The notes: generated by a model from the letters alone, not told the origin. DNA of 64,000 bases from Pseudarthrobacter sp. W1I19 (GCF_030817835.1 NZ_JAUSZR010000001.1:2108001-2172000), one strand, 5' to 3'; shown: positions 28,725-36,972, counted from the first letter of the stretch. A program made the numbers and translations.

Positions 28725-29914
28725 CGGTCTATGTGCGATCCCTTGAAACAGCTGTCCCGAAGACCATGCTGATCCAGACCCAAGCCCGCGACGTGTTCGC
28801 GGCCCAGCCAGGTTTGACCAGGCTTGGTTCGCGGCTGGTCAATACCTGCTTTGACTCGGCCGCCATCGACACCCGTTTCACCGCCGTTGAGGAACTCACC
28901 AACGATTTCCGCTCCGACAACCCGCAGTTCTACGATCCGGCCACCGGCCTGTTGCTGAACCCCAGCACTAAGGTCCGCAACGAGATCTTCGGCCGTGAGG
29001 CCACCAAGCTCTTTGTGGACGCTGCCCGTGCCGCCGTCGCAGCCGCCCCTGAACTCGATTTACTTGACATAACTCATCTCATTACCGTCTCGTGCACCGG
29101 CTTCTTCAATCCCGGACCTGATTACAAGATTGTCCGCGAACTCGGCCTGGATCCGGCCGTGCAGCGCTACCACCTCGGATTTATGGGCTGCTACGCGGCA
29201 TTCCCGGCGCTGCGGGCAGCGAAACTGTTTTGCGAAGCGGATCCGAACGCGGTGGTGCTGGTGGTCTGCGCCGAACTCTGCTCCCTGCACGTCCGCACGT
29301 CCAATGATCCAGACACGATCATGGGCTCGGCCCTGTTCGCCGATGGTGCCGCGGCCGCCGTCGTCACAGCCCGCACCGGCGCTGAGGAACAGTCGCTGCT
29401 CCAGCTGGACCACTTCGAAACCGTCCTCACGCCGGTCGGCGAGGACTCCATGGCCTGGAACATCGGCGACCACGGGTTTGAAATGGTGCTGGGAAATTAC
29501 GTGCCGCACATCATCGATGACCACATCGTGGGCGCCCTGCAGCCCCTCCTGGCCAAGGATCCGGAACTGGTAGCACTCCCCTACGCGTCCATCCGCCACT
29601 GGGCCATCCACCCCGGCGGCCGCAGCATCCTGGATAAGGTCCAGTCCCGGCTCGGCCTCACCGACGAGCAGCTGGTCCCTGCGCGCGAGACACTGCGCAA
29701 CTACGGGAACATGAGCAGCTCCACGGTGCTGTTTGTGCTCAAACACATCCTGGAACAGGCTCCCGAAGACGGCGACGAACGGATCTGCTCCATGGCCTTC
29801 GGTCCCGGGCTCACAGTGGAGACAGGACTGTTTACCAAGCTGCGGCAAGCACGTGCCGGAAGGCACCCGGACCCGGTGACCGGGCACGCGGCGGCGGAAG
29901 TGCCGGTCGCCTGA
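28721..29914 (+). CDS. Type III polyketide synthase (chalcone/stilbene synthase family)
   Basis: A 397-residue homodimeric ketosynthase that extends an acyl-CoA with malonyl-CoA and cyclises the chain. The catalytic triad is complete: Cys157 in GFMGCYAAFPAL, His297 in HWAIHPGG and Asn330 in YGNMSSST. I start it at ATG 28721 (MTVYVRSLETAVP), giving a family-length protein. In-frame TTG and GTG codons upstream would add about 44 Pro-rich residues. A methyltransferase and an FAD monooxygenase follow immediately, the set used for alkylresorcinol/quinone-type phenolic lipids in Streptomyces (srs). The actual product cannot be told from sequence. Confidence 0.93.
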   Translation: MTVYVRSLETAVPKTMLIQTQARDVFAAQPGLTRLGSRLVNTCFDSAAIDTRFTAVEELTNDFRSDNPQFYDPATGLLLNPSTKVRNEIFGREATKLFVDAARAAVAAAPELDLLDITHLITVSCTGFFNPGPDYKIVRELGLDPAVQRYHLGFMGCYAAFPALRAAKLFCEADPNAVVLVVCAELCSLHVRTSNDPDTIMGSALFADGAAAAVVTARTGAEEQSLLQLDHFETVLTPVGEDSMAWNIGDHGFEMVLGNYVPHIIDDHIVGALQPLLAKDPELVALPYASIRHWAIHPGGRSILDKVQSRLGLTDEQLVPARETLRNYGNMSSSTVLFVLKHILEQAPEDGDERICSMAFGPGLTVETGLFTKLRQARAGRHPDPVTGHAAAEVPVA

Positions 29915-29919
29915 GACCG

Positions 29920-30615
29920 GTGGACGTCCTGATGCGGCGGCGGGCCGCCGATGCCGTGGAACTGATGGACCTGCCGGACTGCGACCCCCGGCTCCTGGAC
30001 AACACCTACCGCCAGTTCGGGCTTGTCAACCGGATGCTGTCCGGCTGGCGGAAGCTGTACATCCGGGAACTTCGGCCGGCGCTGGAGAAAAGCGCCGCTC
30101 CCGCCCGGCTGCTGGATATCGGCTCCGGCGGCGGCGACCTGGCCTGCCAACTCGCGGAATGGGCCCGCCGCGACGGATTGGCGCTGCGGATCACCGGCAT
30201 TGACCCGGACGCCCGGGCGGCCGCCTTCGCCCGCAGGCGTCCCGCGCTGGACGGGGTTGAATTCCGGCAGGCGCACAGCTCAGACCTGGTCCGGGAAGGT
30301 ATCAGCTTCGACTTCGTCATCTCCAACCACGTGCTCCACCATCTCCCGGCCGCCGATCTGCAACAGCTCCTCTCTGACTCCGCGGCGCTGGCCAGCCGGA
30401 AAGTCCTCCACAACGACCTCCGCCGCAGCGCCGCCGCCTACGCGCTCTTCTGGGCCGCGGCCCTGCCGTTCCGCCAGTCCTACATCCGCGTTGACGGCCT
30501 GACCTCCATCCGCAGGAGCTACACGCCAGCGGAATTGTCGGCAGTCGCCCCGCCGGGCTGGATAGTGGAACCGGCCGCGGCCTTCCACCAGGTTCTCGCC
30601 CTGCACAGGAACTGA
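29920..30615 (+). CDS. Class I SAM-dependent methyltransferase
   Basis: A 231-residue Rossmann methyltransferase. Motif I is LLDIGSGGGDLACQ (residues 64-77), the acidic motif II is GIDPDARAA, and SNHVLHHLP provides the motif IV region, as in UbiE/Methyltransf_11 enzymes. GTG start 5 nt after the PKS stop. From context it probably O- or C-methylates the polyketide made by the preceding enzyme. Unlike SrsB of S. griseus it is soluble, not an isoprenylcysteine-methyltransferase-type membrane protein. Confidence 0.87.
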   Translation: MDVLMRRRAADAVELMDLPDCDPRLLDNTYRQFGLVNRMLSGWRKLYIRELRPALEKSAAPARLLDIGSGGGDLACQLAEWARRDGLALRITGIDPDARAAAFARRRPALDGVEFRQAHSSDLVREGISFDFVISNHVLHHLPAADLQQLLSDSAALASRKVLHNDLRRSAAAYALFWAAALPFRQSYIRVDGLTSIRRSYTPAELSAVAPPGWIVEPAAAFHQVLALHRN

Positions 30616-30616
30616 C

Positions 30617-31813
30617 ATGGCAACGGACGTCCTCATTATTGGCGGGGGCCCTGTCGGATTGTTCCTCGCAGCTCTGTTGCTCCAGGACGGCGCCAGCGTC
30701 AGGGTGCTTGAACAGCGGCACACGAGGAACCTGCACACCCGCGCGATCGGCATCCACCCGCCCGCCCTAGAGGCGTTGCACCAGGTGGGGATTGCCGGGT
30801 CCGCAGTCGAGGACGGGGTCCAGATCCGGGAGGGGATGGCGGTCAGCGGCGGGAAGACCGTTGGCACCATGTCCTTTGGCGGAGTCTCCGATGCGTTCCC
30901 GTTTGTGCTGGCACTGCCCCAGTACCGTACCGAGGAGCTCCTGGAGGAGCGTGTCCGCCAGCTTGACGGCGAGTCGATCGTGCGGGGCGTGCGGGCCACG
31001 GAAGTTACGGACGACGGCGGCCAGGTCACCGTTGTTGGGCAGGCCGGCGGACCGGAAAGGTGTCATGAGGTGAAGTTCGGCGCGTCCCTCGTGGTGGCGG
31101 CCGACGGCGCGCGGTCCCAGGTGCGCAGTCTTCTGGACATTCCACTGGACAGCAGGAGCTACCCCGACCACTACCTGATGGGCGATTTCCAGGATCCGGG
31201 GCTCCATGGCGAAAGAGCCGTTTTGTTCCTTGAGCCCGGCGGAATCGTTGAGTCATTCCCCTTGCCCGGGGGTATCCGGCGGTGGGTGGTGCGGCTGGGC
31301 CGTCCCGCCGGCAGCGCCGGTCCAGTCCAGCTGGCAGAGCTGGTGCGGGAACGTACCGGGATCCTTCCGGACGCGCGGACCAGCACCATGCTGAGCGCCT
31401 TCAGCGTCCGGTCCGCCCTCACCCGCAAGATGGCCGCGGGACGGGTTGTCCTGATCGGAGACGCAGCACACGAGATCAGCCCTATCGGCGGCCAGGGCAT
31501 GAACCTCGGCTGGCTGGATGCCCAGGCCCTCTCCCCCATCATCCTGGCGTCGTTGGCGGGCGGCCGGAAGGACTCGACGGACCGGCAGTTCGAGGAGTTC
31601 GACGCCTGCCGGCGTCAGGCGGCGATAGTGGCCAGGCGCCAGTCCGAAATCAACATGATGCTGGGCCGGCCGCTGCCGGAGCCCCTGCTGGCCCTGCGGA
31701 ACCTGGGAATCCGCGCCGCTGCTGCCAGCCCGGCCGTCAATCTCTGGGTTGCCCGGCGCTTCACCATGCAGTCACTGGCACGCGGCCGGCTCCCCAGCAG
31801 CGCCTACCGGTAG
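30617..31813 (+). CDS. FAD-dependent aromatic-ring monooxygenase (PHBH family)
   Basis: A 398-residue group A flavoprotein hydroxylase. The dinucleotide motif GGGPVG is near residues 9-14, the DG motif is VVAADGARSQVR in the middle, and the GD motif is VVLIGDAAHEISPIGGQGMN near 280-300. ATG start directly after the methyltransferase stop. By analogy with SrsC of the S. griseus phenolic-lipid pathway it may hydroxylate the methylated resorcinol ring, giving a hydroquinone/quinone. The 3' end overlaps the convergent SnoaL-like gene by 10 nt. Confidence 0.9.
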   Translation: MATDVLIIGGGPVGLFLAALLLQDGASVRVLEQRHTRNLHTRAIGIHPPALEALHQVGIAGSAVEDGVQIREGMAVSGGKTVGTMSFGGVSDAFPFVLALPQYRTEELLEERVRQLDGESIVRGVRATEVTDDGGQVTVVGQAGGPERCHEVKFGASLVVAADGARSQVRSLLDIPLDSRSYPDHYLMGDFQDPGLHGERAVLFLEPGGIVESFPLPGGIRRWVVRLGRPAGSAGPVQLAELVRERTGILPDARTSTMLSAFSVRSALTRKMAAGRVVLIGDAAHEISPIGGQGMNLGWLDAQALSPIILASLAGGRKDSTDRQFEEFDACRRQAAIVARRQSEINMMLGRPLPEPLLALRNLGIRAAAASPAVNLWVARRFTMQSLARGRLPSSAYR

Positions 31814-32232
31814 TAGCAGTCGTAACTGTCCTGGCTGACAATCAACCCCTCGCGCACCTCAAAGACGGAGGACGTCCTGGCCCGGATGGTTTCACCCCGG
31901 TCCCAGTAGCGGAGGTCCATCGCAGCCGTCGCAGACCAGTCGGCTTCGACAGCCACGCGGCCGCCCTCACAGGTGGTCCGCCGGATGACAAACTCCTGGT
32001 GGGACACGACGTCGGAGCTTTGGTCCGCTCCCTGCAGGACTTCGGTCAGTGTCCGGGTGGACCCCTCGGGCGCCAGGAGGTGCGGAGCTTCCACCAGCAC
32101 AAACGAGTCAGCAAGGAAAGGCCGGATTCCGGCCGCTCCCCCGCCTGCTTCAAGGACGCGGATGAACCCCAGGACGCTATCCAGGGGTGAGGTTTGCGGT
32201 GCAGGCTCGTGCTGCGGGAAAGGGTCAGGCAT
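31804..32232 (-). CDS. SnoaL-like / NTF2-fold protein
   Basis: A 142-residue protein with an NTF2-like cone fold, recognised from the initial helix LDSVLGFIRVLEAG, the FLADSFVLVEAPH segment and the late strands SSVFEVREGLIVSQDSYD. Family members include polyketide cyclases and isomerases, but many have no known function. It overlaps the end of the monooxygenase gene, yet has its own promoter: TAGTGT ends 7 nt before the ATG. A role with the polyketide operon is possible but unproven. Confidence 0.78.
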   Translation of the reverse strand: MPDPFPQHEPAPQTSPLDSVLGFIRVLEAGGGAAGIRPFLADSFVLVEAPHLLAPEGSTRTLTEVLQGADQSSDVVSHQEFVIRRTTCEGGRVAVEADWSATAAMDLRYWDRGETIRARTSSVFEVREGLIVSQDSYDCYYR

Positions 32233-32239
32233 GGGATAG

Positions 32240-32245
32240 ACACTA
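32240..32245 (-). promoter_or_regulatory. -10 element (TAGTGT), predicted leaderless
   Basis: Minus-strand TAGTGT ends 7 nt before the ATG at 32232. No ribosome binding site. Confidence 0.5.
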
Positions 32246-32273
32246 GCTGAGCGTGCCTCTGGCAGGGGGCCAC

Positions 32274-32279
32274 TAGGCT
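32274..32279 (+). promoter_or_regulatory. -10 element (TAGGCT), predicted leaderless
   Basis: TAGGCT ends 6 nt before the deformylase ATG at 32286; the six bases TTGCTC lie between. Confidence 0.55.
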
Positions 32280-32285
32280 TTGCTC

Positions 32286-32966
32286 ATGAGCCAGAGCACG
32301 CCCGGGACAGACCTCACTGCCGAACAAATCCGCGAAACCGTGGAGCAGATCCTCGCCCCCGGGACGCTTCCGCCCATAGTGCAGGCCGGCCACCCCGCCC
32401 TCCGCCAGCGCGCCGCAGCATTTGACGGGCAGCTCTCCGGCGAGCTGCTGACCAGGCTGATCAACGTCATGCGCGAGGTGATGCACCAGGCGCCCGGTGT
32501 GGGCCTCGCAGCGCCGCAGCTCGGGATTCCCCTGCAGCTGGCCGTCCTCGAGGATCAGTACGACGTCGATCCCGAAGCCGCTGCCCTTCGGAACCGGAGC
32601 CCGCTGGAGTTCCTGGCCGTCGTGAACCCCCGCTATACACCGCTTGGCCCCGGGTTCGCCTCTTTTTATGAAGGTTGCCTGTCGCTCAACGGCCTGCAGG
32701 CTGTGGTTGCCCGCCACGAACAAGTACTGCTCGAATTCCAGACCCCGGACGGAGCGGCCGCGCGGCGGGAGTTTTCCGGCTGGCAGGCCCGGATTGTGCA
32801 GCATGAGACGGACCACCTGAATGGTGTGCTGTACGTGGACCGTGCCCAGTTGCGGTCGCTCAGCAGCAACGCCGAATATGCGGCACATTGGGCGGAAGCA
32901 GGCATCAGCAGGGCCCAGCAGGGGCTGGGTTTCGACGCAGGTCCGGCCGGCATCAGCCGCAGCTGA
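32286..32966 (+). CDS. def: Peptide deformylase
   Basis: A 226-residue metalloenzyme that removes the formyl group from nascent proteins. All three family motifs are intact: GVGLAAPQLG (residues 71-80), EGCLSL (129-134, metal ligand Cys131) and HETDHLNG (173-180, ligands His173 and His177 with catalytic Glu174). It is longer than typical PDF, with about 25 extra N-terminal residues and an insert after GIPLQLAVLED. I chose ATG 32286 over the TTG two codons upstream because TAGGCT lies exactly 6 nt before it. Confidence 0.94.
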   Translation: MSQSTPGTDLTAEQIRETVEQILAPGTLPPIVQAGHPALRQRAAAFDGQLSGELLTRLINVMREVMHQAPGVGLAAPQLGIPLQLAVLEDQYDVDPEAAALRNRSPLEFLAVVNPRYTPLGPGFASFYEGCLSLNGLQAVVARHEQVLLEFQTPDGAAARREFSGWQARIVQHETDHLNGVLYVDRAQLRSLSSNAEYAAHWAEAGISRAQQGLGFDAGPAGISRS

Positions 32967-33012
32967 CCCTCCCGCCCCCAGCAGCGCCGAAGTAGGGGCG
33001 GCAGCAGCGCCA

Positions 33013-33018
33013 TAAGAT
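33013..33018 (+). promoter_or_regulatory. -10 element (TAAGAT), predicted leaderless
   Basis: TAAGAT ends 7 nt before ATG 33026. The in-frame ATG at 33017 overlaps this hexamer and is therefore unlikely to be used. Confidence 0.5.
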
Positions 33019-33025
33019 GGATCCC

Positions 33026-33907
33026 ATGCCCTCCACCACGGACCTGCCGCTGCTGTGCCCGGTGTGCTCCCATCCCCTGGACCTTCTGGCAGCGGATACG
33101 GGCCAGGGCCGCCTGGCCTGCCCTTCCGGCCACAGTTTCGATGCCGCGCGGCAGGGATACTTCAACCTGCTGGTGGGTAAGGGGACGGCCTTCGAGGCCG
33201 ACTCGGCCGCCATGGTCCAGGCCCGCGCCGACTTTCTGGGGAACGGCCATTACGGGCCCCTCGCGGATGCGGTGGCAGCCGCCGTCGTGCCCTTCCTCCC
33301 GGCGGGCGGCGCTGCGGTCCTGGATTCGGGAACGGGGACGGGACACTACCTTCGGACCCTGCTCGATACTGCGTCAGCCCGGGGCCGGAATGTCACTGCC
33401 CTTGGCCTGGACATCTCGAAGTTCGCGCTCCGCCGTGCCGCGCGGCTCAATCCGGAAGCTGTGAACCTGGTCTGCGACATCTGGCAGCCCCTACCGCTGG
33501 CAGACGAGGCCGTGGATGCCGTCACCGTGATCTTTGCCCCGCGCAACGCTGCAGAATTTGCCCGCGTACTGCGGCCGTCCGGGCGGCTGGTGGTGGTGAC
33601 GCCCAGGACCGGGCACCTGGCCTCCCTCGCAGCGGTGGCCGGCATGCTGGGCATCGAGGAGGGCAAGGAAGCCCGGCTCGCCGAAGCAATGGGCGGCCAT
33701 TTCGACGCCGAAACAACCTTCGACGTCGACATTCCGTTGGCGCTGACCCGGCAGGAAGCCGCGGACCTTGCGTTTATGGGGCCGGCAGGTCACCACCTGG
33801 ACAGGGCGGCCCTTCTGGCCCGCCTTGGAAGTCTCCCGGAGCCGATCACCGCGGACGCGAAGTTCCAGCTGATGGTCTTCCGCCCCAGGAAGCACGCTGC
33901 CGGGTAA
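33026..33907 (+). CDS. RlmA-type 23S rRNA (guanine-N1) methyltransferase
   Basis: A 293-residue protein with an N-terminal zinc knuckle (Cys11, Cys14, Cys32, His36) and a class I SAM-binding domain with LDSGTGTGHYL as motif I. The order Zn-finger then methyltransferase, with FDAARQGYFNLLVG between, is that of RlmA-I/RlmA-II (TlrB), which modify G745 or G748 of 23S rRNA. Target position cannot be assigned; the Gram-positive RlmA-II form could affect macrolide response. Start chosen from the TAAGAT spacing. Confidence 0.86.
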   Translation: MPSTTDLPLLCPVCSHPLDLLAADTGQGRLACPSGHSFDAARQGYFNLLVGKGTAFEADSAAMVQARADFLGNGHYGPLADAVAAAVVPFLPAGGAAVLDSGTGTGHYLRTLLDTASARGRNVTALGLDISKFALRRAARLNPEAVNLVCDIWQPLPLADEAVDAVTVIFAPRNAAEFARVLRPSGRLVVVTPRTGHLASLAAVAGMLGIEEGKEARLAEAMGGHFDAETTFDVDIPLALTRQEAADLAFMGPAGHHLDRAALLARLGSLPEPITADAKFQLMVFRPRKHAAG

Positions 33908-34032
33908 CGAGTTGGCCACTATCGTCCGGCCACAACTATGAGCCTGCCCACACCTGAGCGGGCGGCACTAAGATTGAAGGACAGTTACTGGCGGGTGCGC
34001 GTCCGCGGCTCCCCGTAGCAAAGGGGGAGAAC

Positions 34033-34506
34033 TTGTTCGAATGGCTCGGGGAAAACTGGTGGGCACTGTGGCTCACGGCTTTCCTGGCGTTTGCAGTGAT
34101 CGAGATGATCACGCTTGACCTGTTTTTCATCATGCTTGGCGGGGGAACCCTGGCCGCCCTCGTGGCCGACTTCGCGGGCGCAGACCTGTGGCTGCAGATC
34201 GTGGTGTTCTGCGTGGTGTCACTGCTGATGATCGCCTTCGTCCGGCCCGTGGCCCTGTCCCACCTGAAGAAGGGCCCGTCGGACCAGCGGACCAACGTGG
34301 ACCGGCTGATCGGTGAACAGGCGCTGGTGATGGAGCCTGTGACCTCGGACAGCGGGCTGGTCAAAATCGGCGGTGACATCTGGACTGCCCGTTCTGCCGG
34401 CGGGGTCCTTGCCGCCGGTCAAAAAGTTGTGGTCTCCGCGATCGACGGGGCCACAGCAGTGGTGTCGGCCCCGACCAGTTCCGCGGCCAGTCCAGATACA
34501 GCCTGA
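34033..34506 (+). CDS. NfeD-family membrane protein
   Basis: A 157-residue short NfeD. Two or three membrane segments cover about residues 8-75, followed by an OB-fold domain (about 80-145) beginning near DRLIGEQALVMEPV. Short NfeD proteins pair with SPFH/stomatin proteins in membrane microdomains, and here the SPFH gene follows 23 nt downstream. The rare TTG at 34033 is supported by AAGGGGGAGA just upstream. Confidence 0.9.
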   Translation: MFEWLGENWWALWLTAFLAFAVIEMITLDLFFIMLGGGTLAALVADFAGADLWLQIVVFCVVSLLMIAFVRPVALSHLKKGPSDQRTNVDRLIGEQALVMEPVTSDSGLVKIGGDIWTARSAGGVLAAGQKVVVSAIDGATAVVSAPTSSAASPDTA

Positions 34507-34529
34507 TCAATTGGGGAACAAGGAGATGT

Positions 34530-35474
34530 ATGGATAACGCCGGAGGTACTGCATTGGCCATTGTGCTGGTAGTCCTGATCGTGTTTGTGATAATCGTGCT
34601 GGTCCGTTCGGTGCGGATCATTCCGCAGGCGCGCGCGGGCGTGGTGGAACGGCTGGGCAAGTACCAGCGCACGTTGAACCCGGGACTCACCATCCTGATT
34701 CCGTTTGTGGACCGGCTCCTGCCGTTGCTGGACCTGCGCGAACAGGTGGTGTCATTCCCGCCGCAGCCGGTCATCACAGAGGACAACCTGGTGGTTTCCA
34801 TCGACACCGTGGTGTACTTCCAGGTCACGGACCCACGCGCCGCCACCTACGAAATCGCCAACTACATCCAGGCGGTGGAGCAGCTGACCACCACAACCCT
34901 GCGCAACGTGGTGGGTGGCCTGAACCTGGAAGAGGCACTCACCTCGCGTGACCAGATCAACGGGCAGTTGCGCGGTGTGCTGGATGAAGCCACCGGCCGT
35001 TGGGGCATCCGCGTTTCCCGGGTGGAGCTGAAGGCCATTGACCCGCCCCACTCCATCCAGGACTCGATGGAGAAGCAGATGCGAGCGGAACGGGACCGGC
35101 GTGCAGCCATCCTGACCGCCGAGGGTACCAAGCAGTCTGCCATCCTGACGGCCGAGGGCCAGCGGCAGGCGTCCATCCTTGCCGCGGAAGGCGATGCCAA
35201 AGCGGCCATCCTCCGTGCCGACGGTGAGGCCCAGGCCATCCAAAAGGTCTTTGACGCCATCCACAAGGGCAACCCGGACCAGAAACTGCTGGCGTACCAA
35301 TACCTGCAGACCCTTCCGAAGCTGGCGGAGGGTTCCTCGAACAAGCTGTGGATCATCCCCAGTGAAGTCGGCGAAGCCCTCAAGGGCATCGGCAGTGCCC
35401 TGGGTGGAACCACCCCCGAGACCGGGGTGGCCGGCCTGTTCGATGAGGTGGGAGCCAAGCCCTCCGAGCCCTAG
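34530..35474 (+). CDS. SPFH/band 7 (stomatin, QmcA-like) membrane scaffold
   Basis: A 314-residue protein with an N-terminal membrane hairpin (about residues 8-26), a band 7 domain (about 30-190) and a helical region. The helical region contains four tandem 11-residue repeats at 193-236 (AILTAEGTKQS, AILTAEGQRQA, SILAAEGDAKA, AILRADGEAQA). Such proteins assemble into large oligomeric cages or rafts and chaperone membrane proteins. It is the partner of the NfeD gene before it. ATG start with AAGGAGATGT upstream. Confidence 0.93.
   Translation: MDNAGGTALAIVLVVLIVFVIIVLVRSVRIIPQARAGVVERLGKYQRTLNPGLTILIPFVDRLLPLLDLREQVVSFPPQPVITEDNLVVSIDTVVYFQVTDPRAATYEIANYIQAVEQLTTTTLRNVVGGLNLEEALTSRDQINGQLRGVLDEATGRWGIRVSRVELKAIDPPHSIQDSMEKQMRAERDRRAAILTAEGTKQSAILTAEGQRQASILAAEGDAKAAILRADGEAQAIQKVFDAIHKGNPDQKLLAYQYLQTLPKLAEGSSNKLWIIPSEVGEALKGIGSALGGTTPETGVAGLFDEVGAKPSEP
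35106..35237 (+). repeat. Four tandem 33-bp (11-codon) repeats inside the SPFH gene
   Basis: Four degenerate 33-bp units encode A/S-I-L-x-A-E/D-G-x-x-Q/K-A/S. An 11-residue period fits a right-handed coiled-coil arm. Confidence 0.8.
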
Positions 35475-35480
35475 GACGTG

Positions 35481-35524
35481 CATTGCCAGGCAATGGAGGG
35501 GATCCGCACTTCAGCGCGGATCCC
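35481..35524 (+). terminator. Tandem hairpins after the SPFH gene
   Basis: CATTGC-CAG-GCAATG (35481-35495, 6-bp stem) is followed by a 9-bp stem GGGATCCGC/GCGGATCCC (35499-35507 with 35516-35524) and then GCCATTTTGG. The second looks like a weak intrinsic terminator. Confidence 0.65.
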
Positions 35525-35530
35525 GCCATT

Positions 35531-35560
35531 TTGGCTGGCATGGCATGGCACCCGTATAAT
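35531..35560 (+). promoter_or_regulatory. rbpA promoter (TTGGCT-18-TATAAT)
   Basis: A perfect TATAAT -10 (35555-35560), the only consensus -10 found at a gene head in this window, has TTGGCT 18 bp upstream. The predicted 5' leader is about 150 nt. Confidence 0.8.
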
Positions 35561-35651
35561 TGGGTATTTGTCTGGCAGGACTAGATCCGCTGGAACAACC
35601 AAGCTTCGCAATGCGTTGAATCTAAGGATGCAGCACAGTGCACAAAGTAGT

Positions 35652-35697
35652 CCGGAGGCGCTTGGCGCCGCCGGCTAACGCGGGTTTCTTTACCGCG
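35652..35697 (+). other. Structured 5' leader of rbpA
   Basis: Two hairpins lie just before the ribosome binding site: CCGG-A-GGCGC-TTG-GCGCC-G-CCGG (35652-35674) and CGCGG/CCGCG (35679-35683 with 35693-35697). They may limit access to GAGGGAG. Inference from pairing only. Confidence 0.45.
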
Positions 35698-35718
35698 AAC
35701 CGACCAGAGGGAGAAATC

Positions 35719-36066
35719 ATGAGCGATCGCAGCCTGCGGGGCATGCGCCTAGGCGCGCAGAGCATGGAGACCGAGTCCGGAGTCGAGCCGGCTCCGCGCC
35801 AGCGCGTCGAATACCGGTGCGAAGACGGCGAGCAGGTCTTTGTCACCTTCTCCTCCGAAGCGGAGATTCCTCCGGTATGGGTTTCCAAGACCGGCAAGGA
35901 AGCGCTCCTGGTTGACGGCGAACGCCCGGACACCAGCAATGATAAAGCTGTCCGTACACACTGGGACATGCTGCTGGAACGCCGCTCCCTGCCGGAACTG
36001 GAGCAGATCCTCGAGGACCGCCTCACCATCCTGCGTGAACGCCGTGGAGAACGCCGCTCCGCGTAA
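35719..36066 (+). CDS. rbpA: RNA polymerase-binding protein RbpA
   Basis: A 115-residue actinobacterial transcription factor that binds RNA polymerase and the group 1/2 sigma factor to stabilise open complexes. The N-terminal tail MSDRSLRGMRLGAQS, the core domain around VEYRCEDGEQVFVTFSSEAEIPP split by a single Cys, the basic linker and the sigma-interacting C-terminal helix (RTHWDMLLERRSLPELEQIL) are all present. The core has one Cys, so it is probably zinc-free. GAGGGAG lies 5 nt before ATG 35719; a longer in-frame ATG at 35638 has no such site. Convergent with ppm1, as in mycobacteria. Confidence 0.96.
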   Translation: MSDRSLRGMRLGAQSMETESGVEPAPRQRVEYRCEDGEQVFVTFSSEAEIPPVWVSKTGKEALLVDGERPDTSNDKAVRTHWDMLLERRSLPELEQILEDRLTILRERRGERRSA

Positions 36067-36079
36067 CACCCCGAAAACA

Positions 36080-36120
36080 GCAAATGGGCCGTCCCGCACA
36101 CTGTGCGGGACGGCCCATTT
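36080..36120. terminator. Bidirectional terminator, rbpA / ppm1
   Basis: A perfect 19-bp stem (36080-36098 with 36102-36120) with an ACT loop is followed by TTTTA, with A-rich bases on the left. Confidence 0.93.
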
Positions 36121-36137
36121 GTTTTAGTACGGCTTGG

Positions 36138-36878
36138 CTACCGCCGTGCCTTCGCCTTGCGGGTGAGGGTGTTCCAGCGGGCCTGGAGTCCCCATTTGGT
36201 GACGTTGATCATGGCTTCGACCACGATGTTGCCGCTCATTTTGGAGGCGCCGAGTTCGCGCTCAACGAAGGTGATGGGGCGTTCCTCAATCCGCAGCCCC
36301 ATCCGGGACACCCGCCAGGCGAGGTCCACCTGGAAGCCGTAGCCCACCGAGTCCACCTGGTCCAGGTTCAGCTTTTCCAGCGTGGTCCTGCGGAAGGCGC
36401 GGTAGCCGCCGGTAACATCCTTGATCTTCAGGCCCAGCATCAGCCGGGCGTAGGTGCTGCCCACCCGGGAGATGGCCTGCCGGTAGAGGGGCCAGTTCAC
36501 CACGCTACCGCCGGGGACCCAGCGCGAACCCATGGCCAGGTCAGCGCCCTGGTCAATAGCTTCCAGCAGCTGGGGCAACTGTTCGGGCTGGTGGGAACCA
36601 TCGGCGTCCATTTCCACCAGCACGTCGTATCCGGCGTCCAGGCCCCACTTGAAACCGGCGATGTAGGCGGCACCCAGGCCTTCCTTGCCCTTGCGGTGCA
36701 GGACATGGACCTGGGAGTCCTCGGCGGCGATCCCGTCGGCGAGCTGGCCGGTGCCATCTGGGCTGTTGTCATCCACTACCAGCACGTCCGAGGCCGGGAC
36801 GGCTGCACGGAGCCGCTGCAGTGTGATGGGCAGCGATTCCAGCTCGTTGTAGGTAGGGATGATCGTAAGGACGCGCAC
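36138..36878 (-). CDS. ppm1: Polyprenol monophosphomannose synthase (GT2 family)
   Basis: A 246-residue GT2 glycosyltransferase that transfers mannose from GDP-mannose to polyprenyl phosphate for lipoglycan and protein mannosylation. It starts [26 protein letters not shown] binds nucleotide and the metal motif is [20 protein letters not shown] follows, as in dolichol-phosphate mannose synthases. No C-terminal membrane segments are present, so it corresponds to the catalytic half of mycobacterial Ppm1, without the fused acyltransferase. GTG 36878 has AGGAAGG 6 nt upstream. Confidence 0.92.
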   Translation of the reverse strand: MRVLTIIPTYNELESLPITLQRLRAAVPASDVLVVDDNSPDGTGQLADGIAAEDSQVHVLHRKGKEGLGAAYIAGFKWGLDAGYDVLVEMDADGSHQPEQLPQLLEAIDQGADLAMGSRWVPGGSVVNWPLYRQAISRVGSTYARLMLGLKIKDVTGGYRAFRRTTLEKLNLDQVDSVGYGFQVDLAWRVSRMGLRIEERPITFVERELGASKMSGNIVVEAMINVTKWGLQARWNTLTRKAKARR

Positions 36879-36972
36879 AGAGAGCCTTCCTGGTGGGAGC
36901 AGTCGGTGCGCCCGCTGGCCGCGAAACCGGCGGCGGGCGCAGCTACCCATTATAGGGCGCCGGACAAACGGG

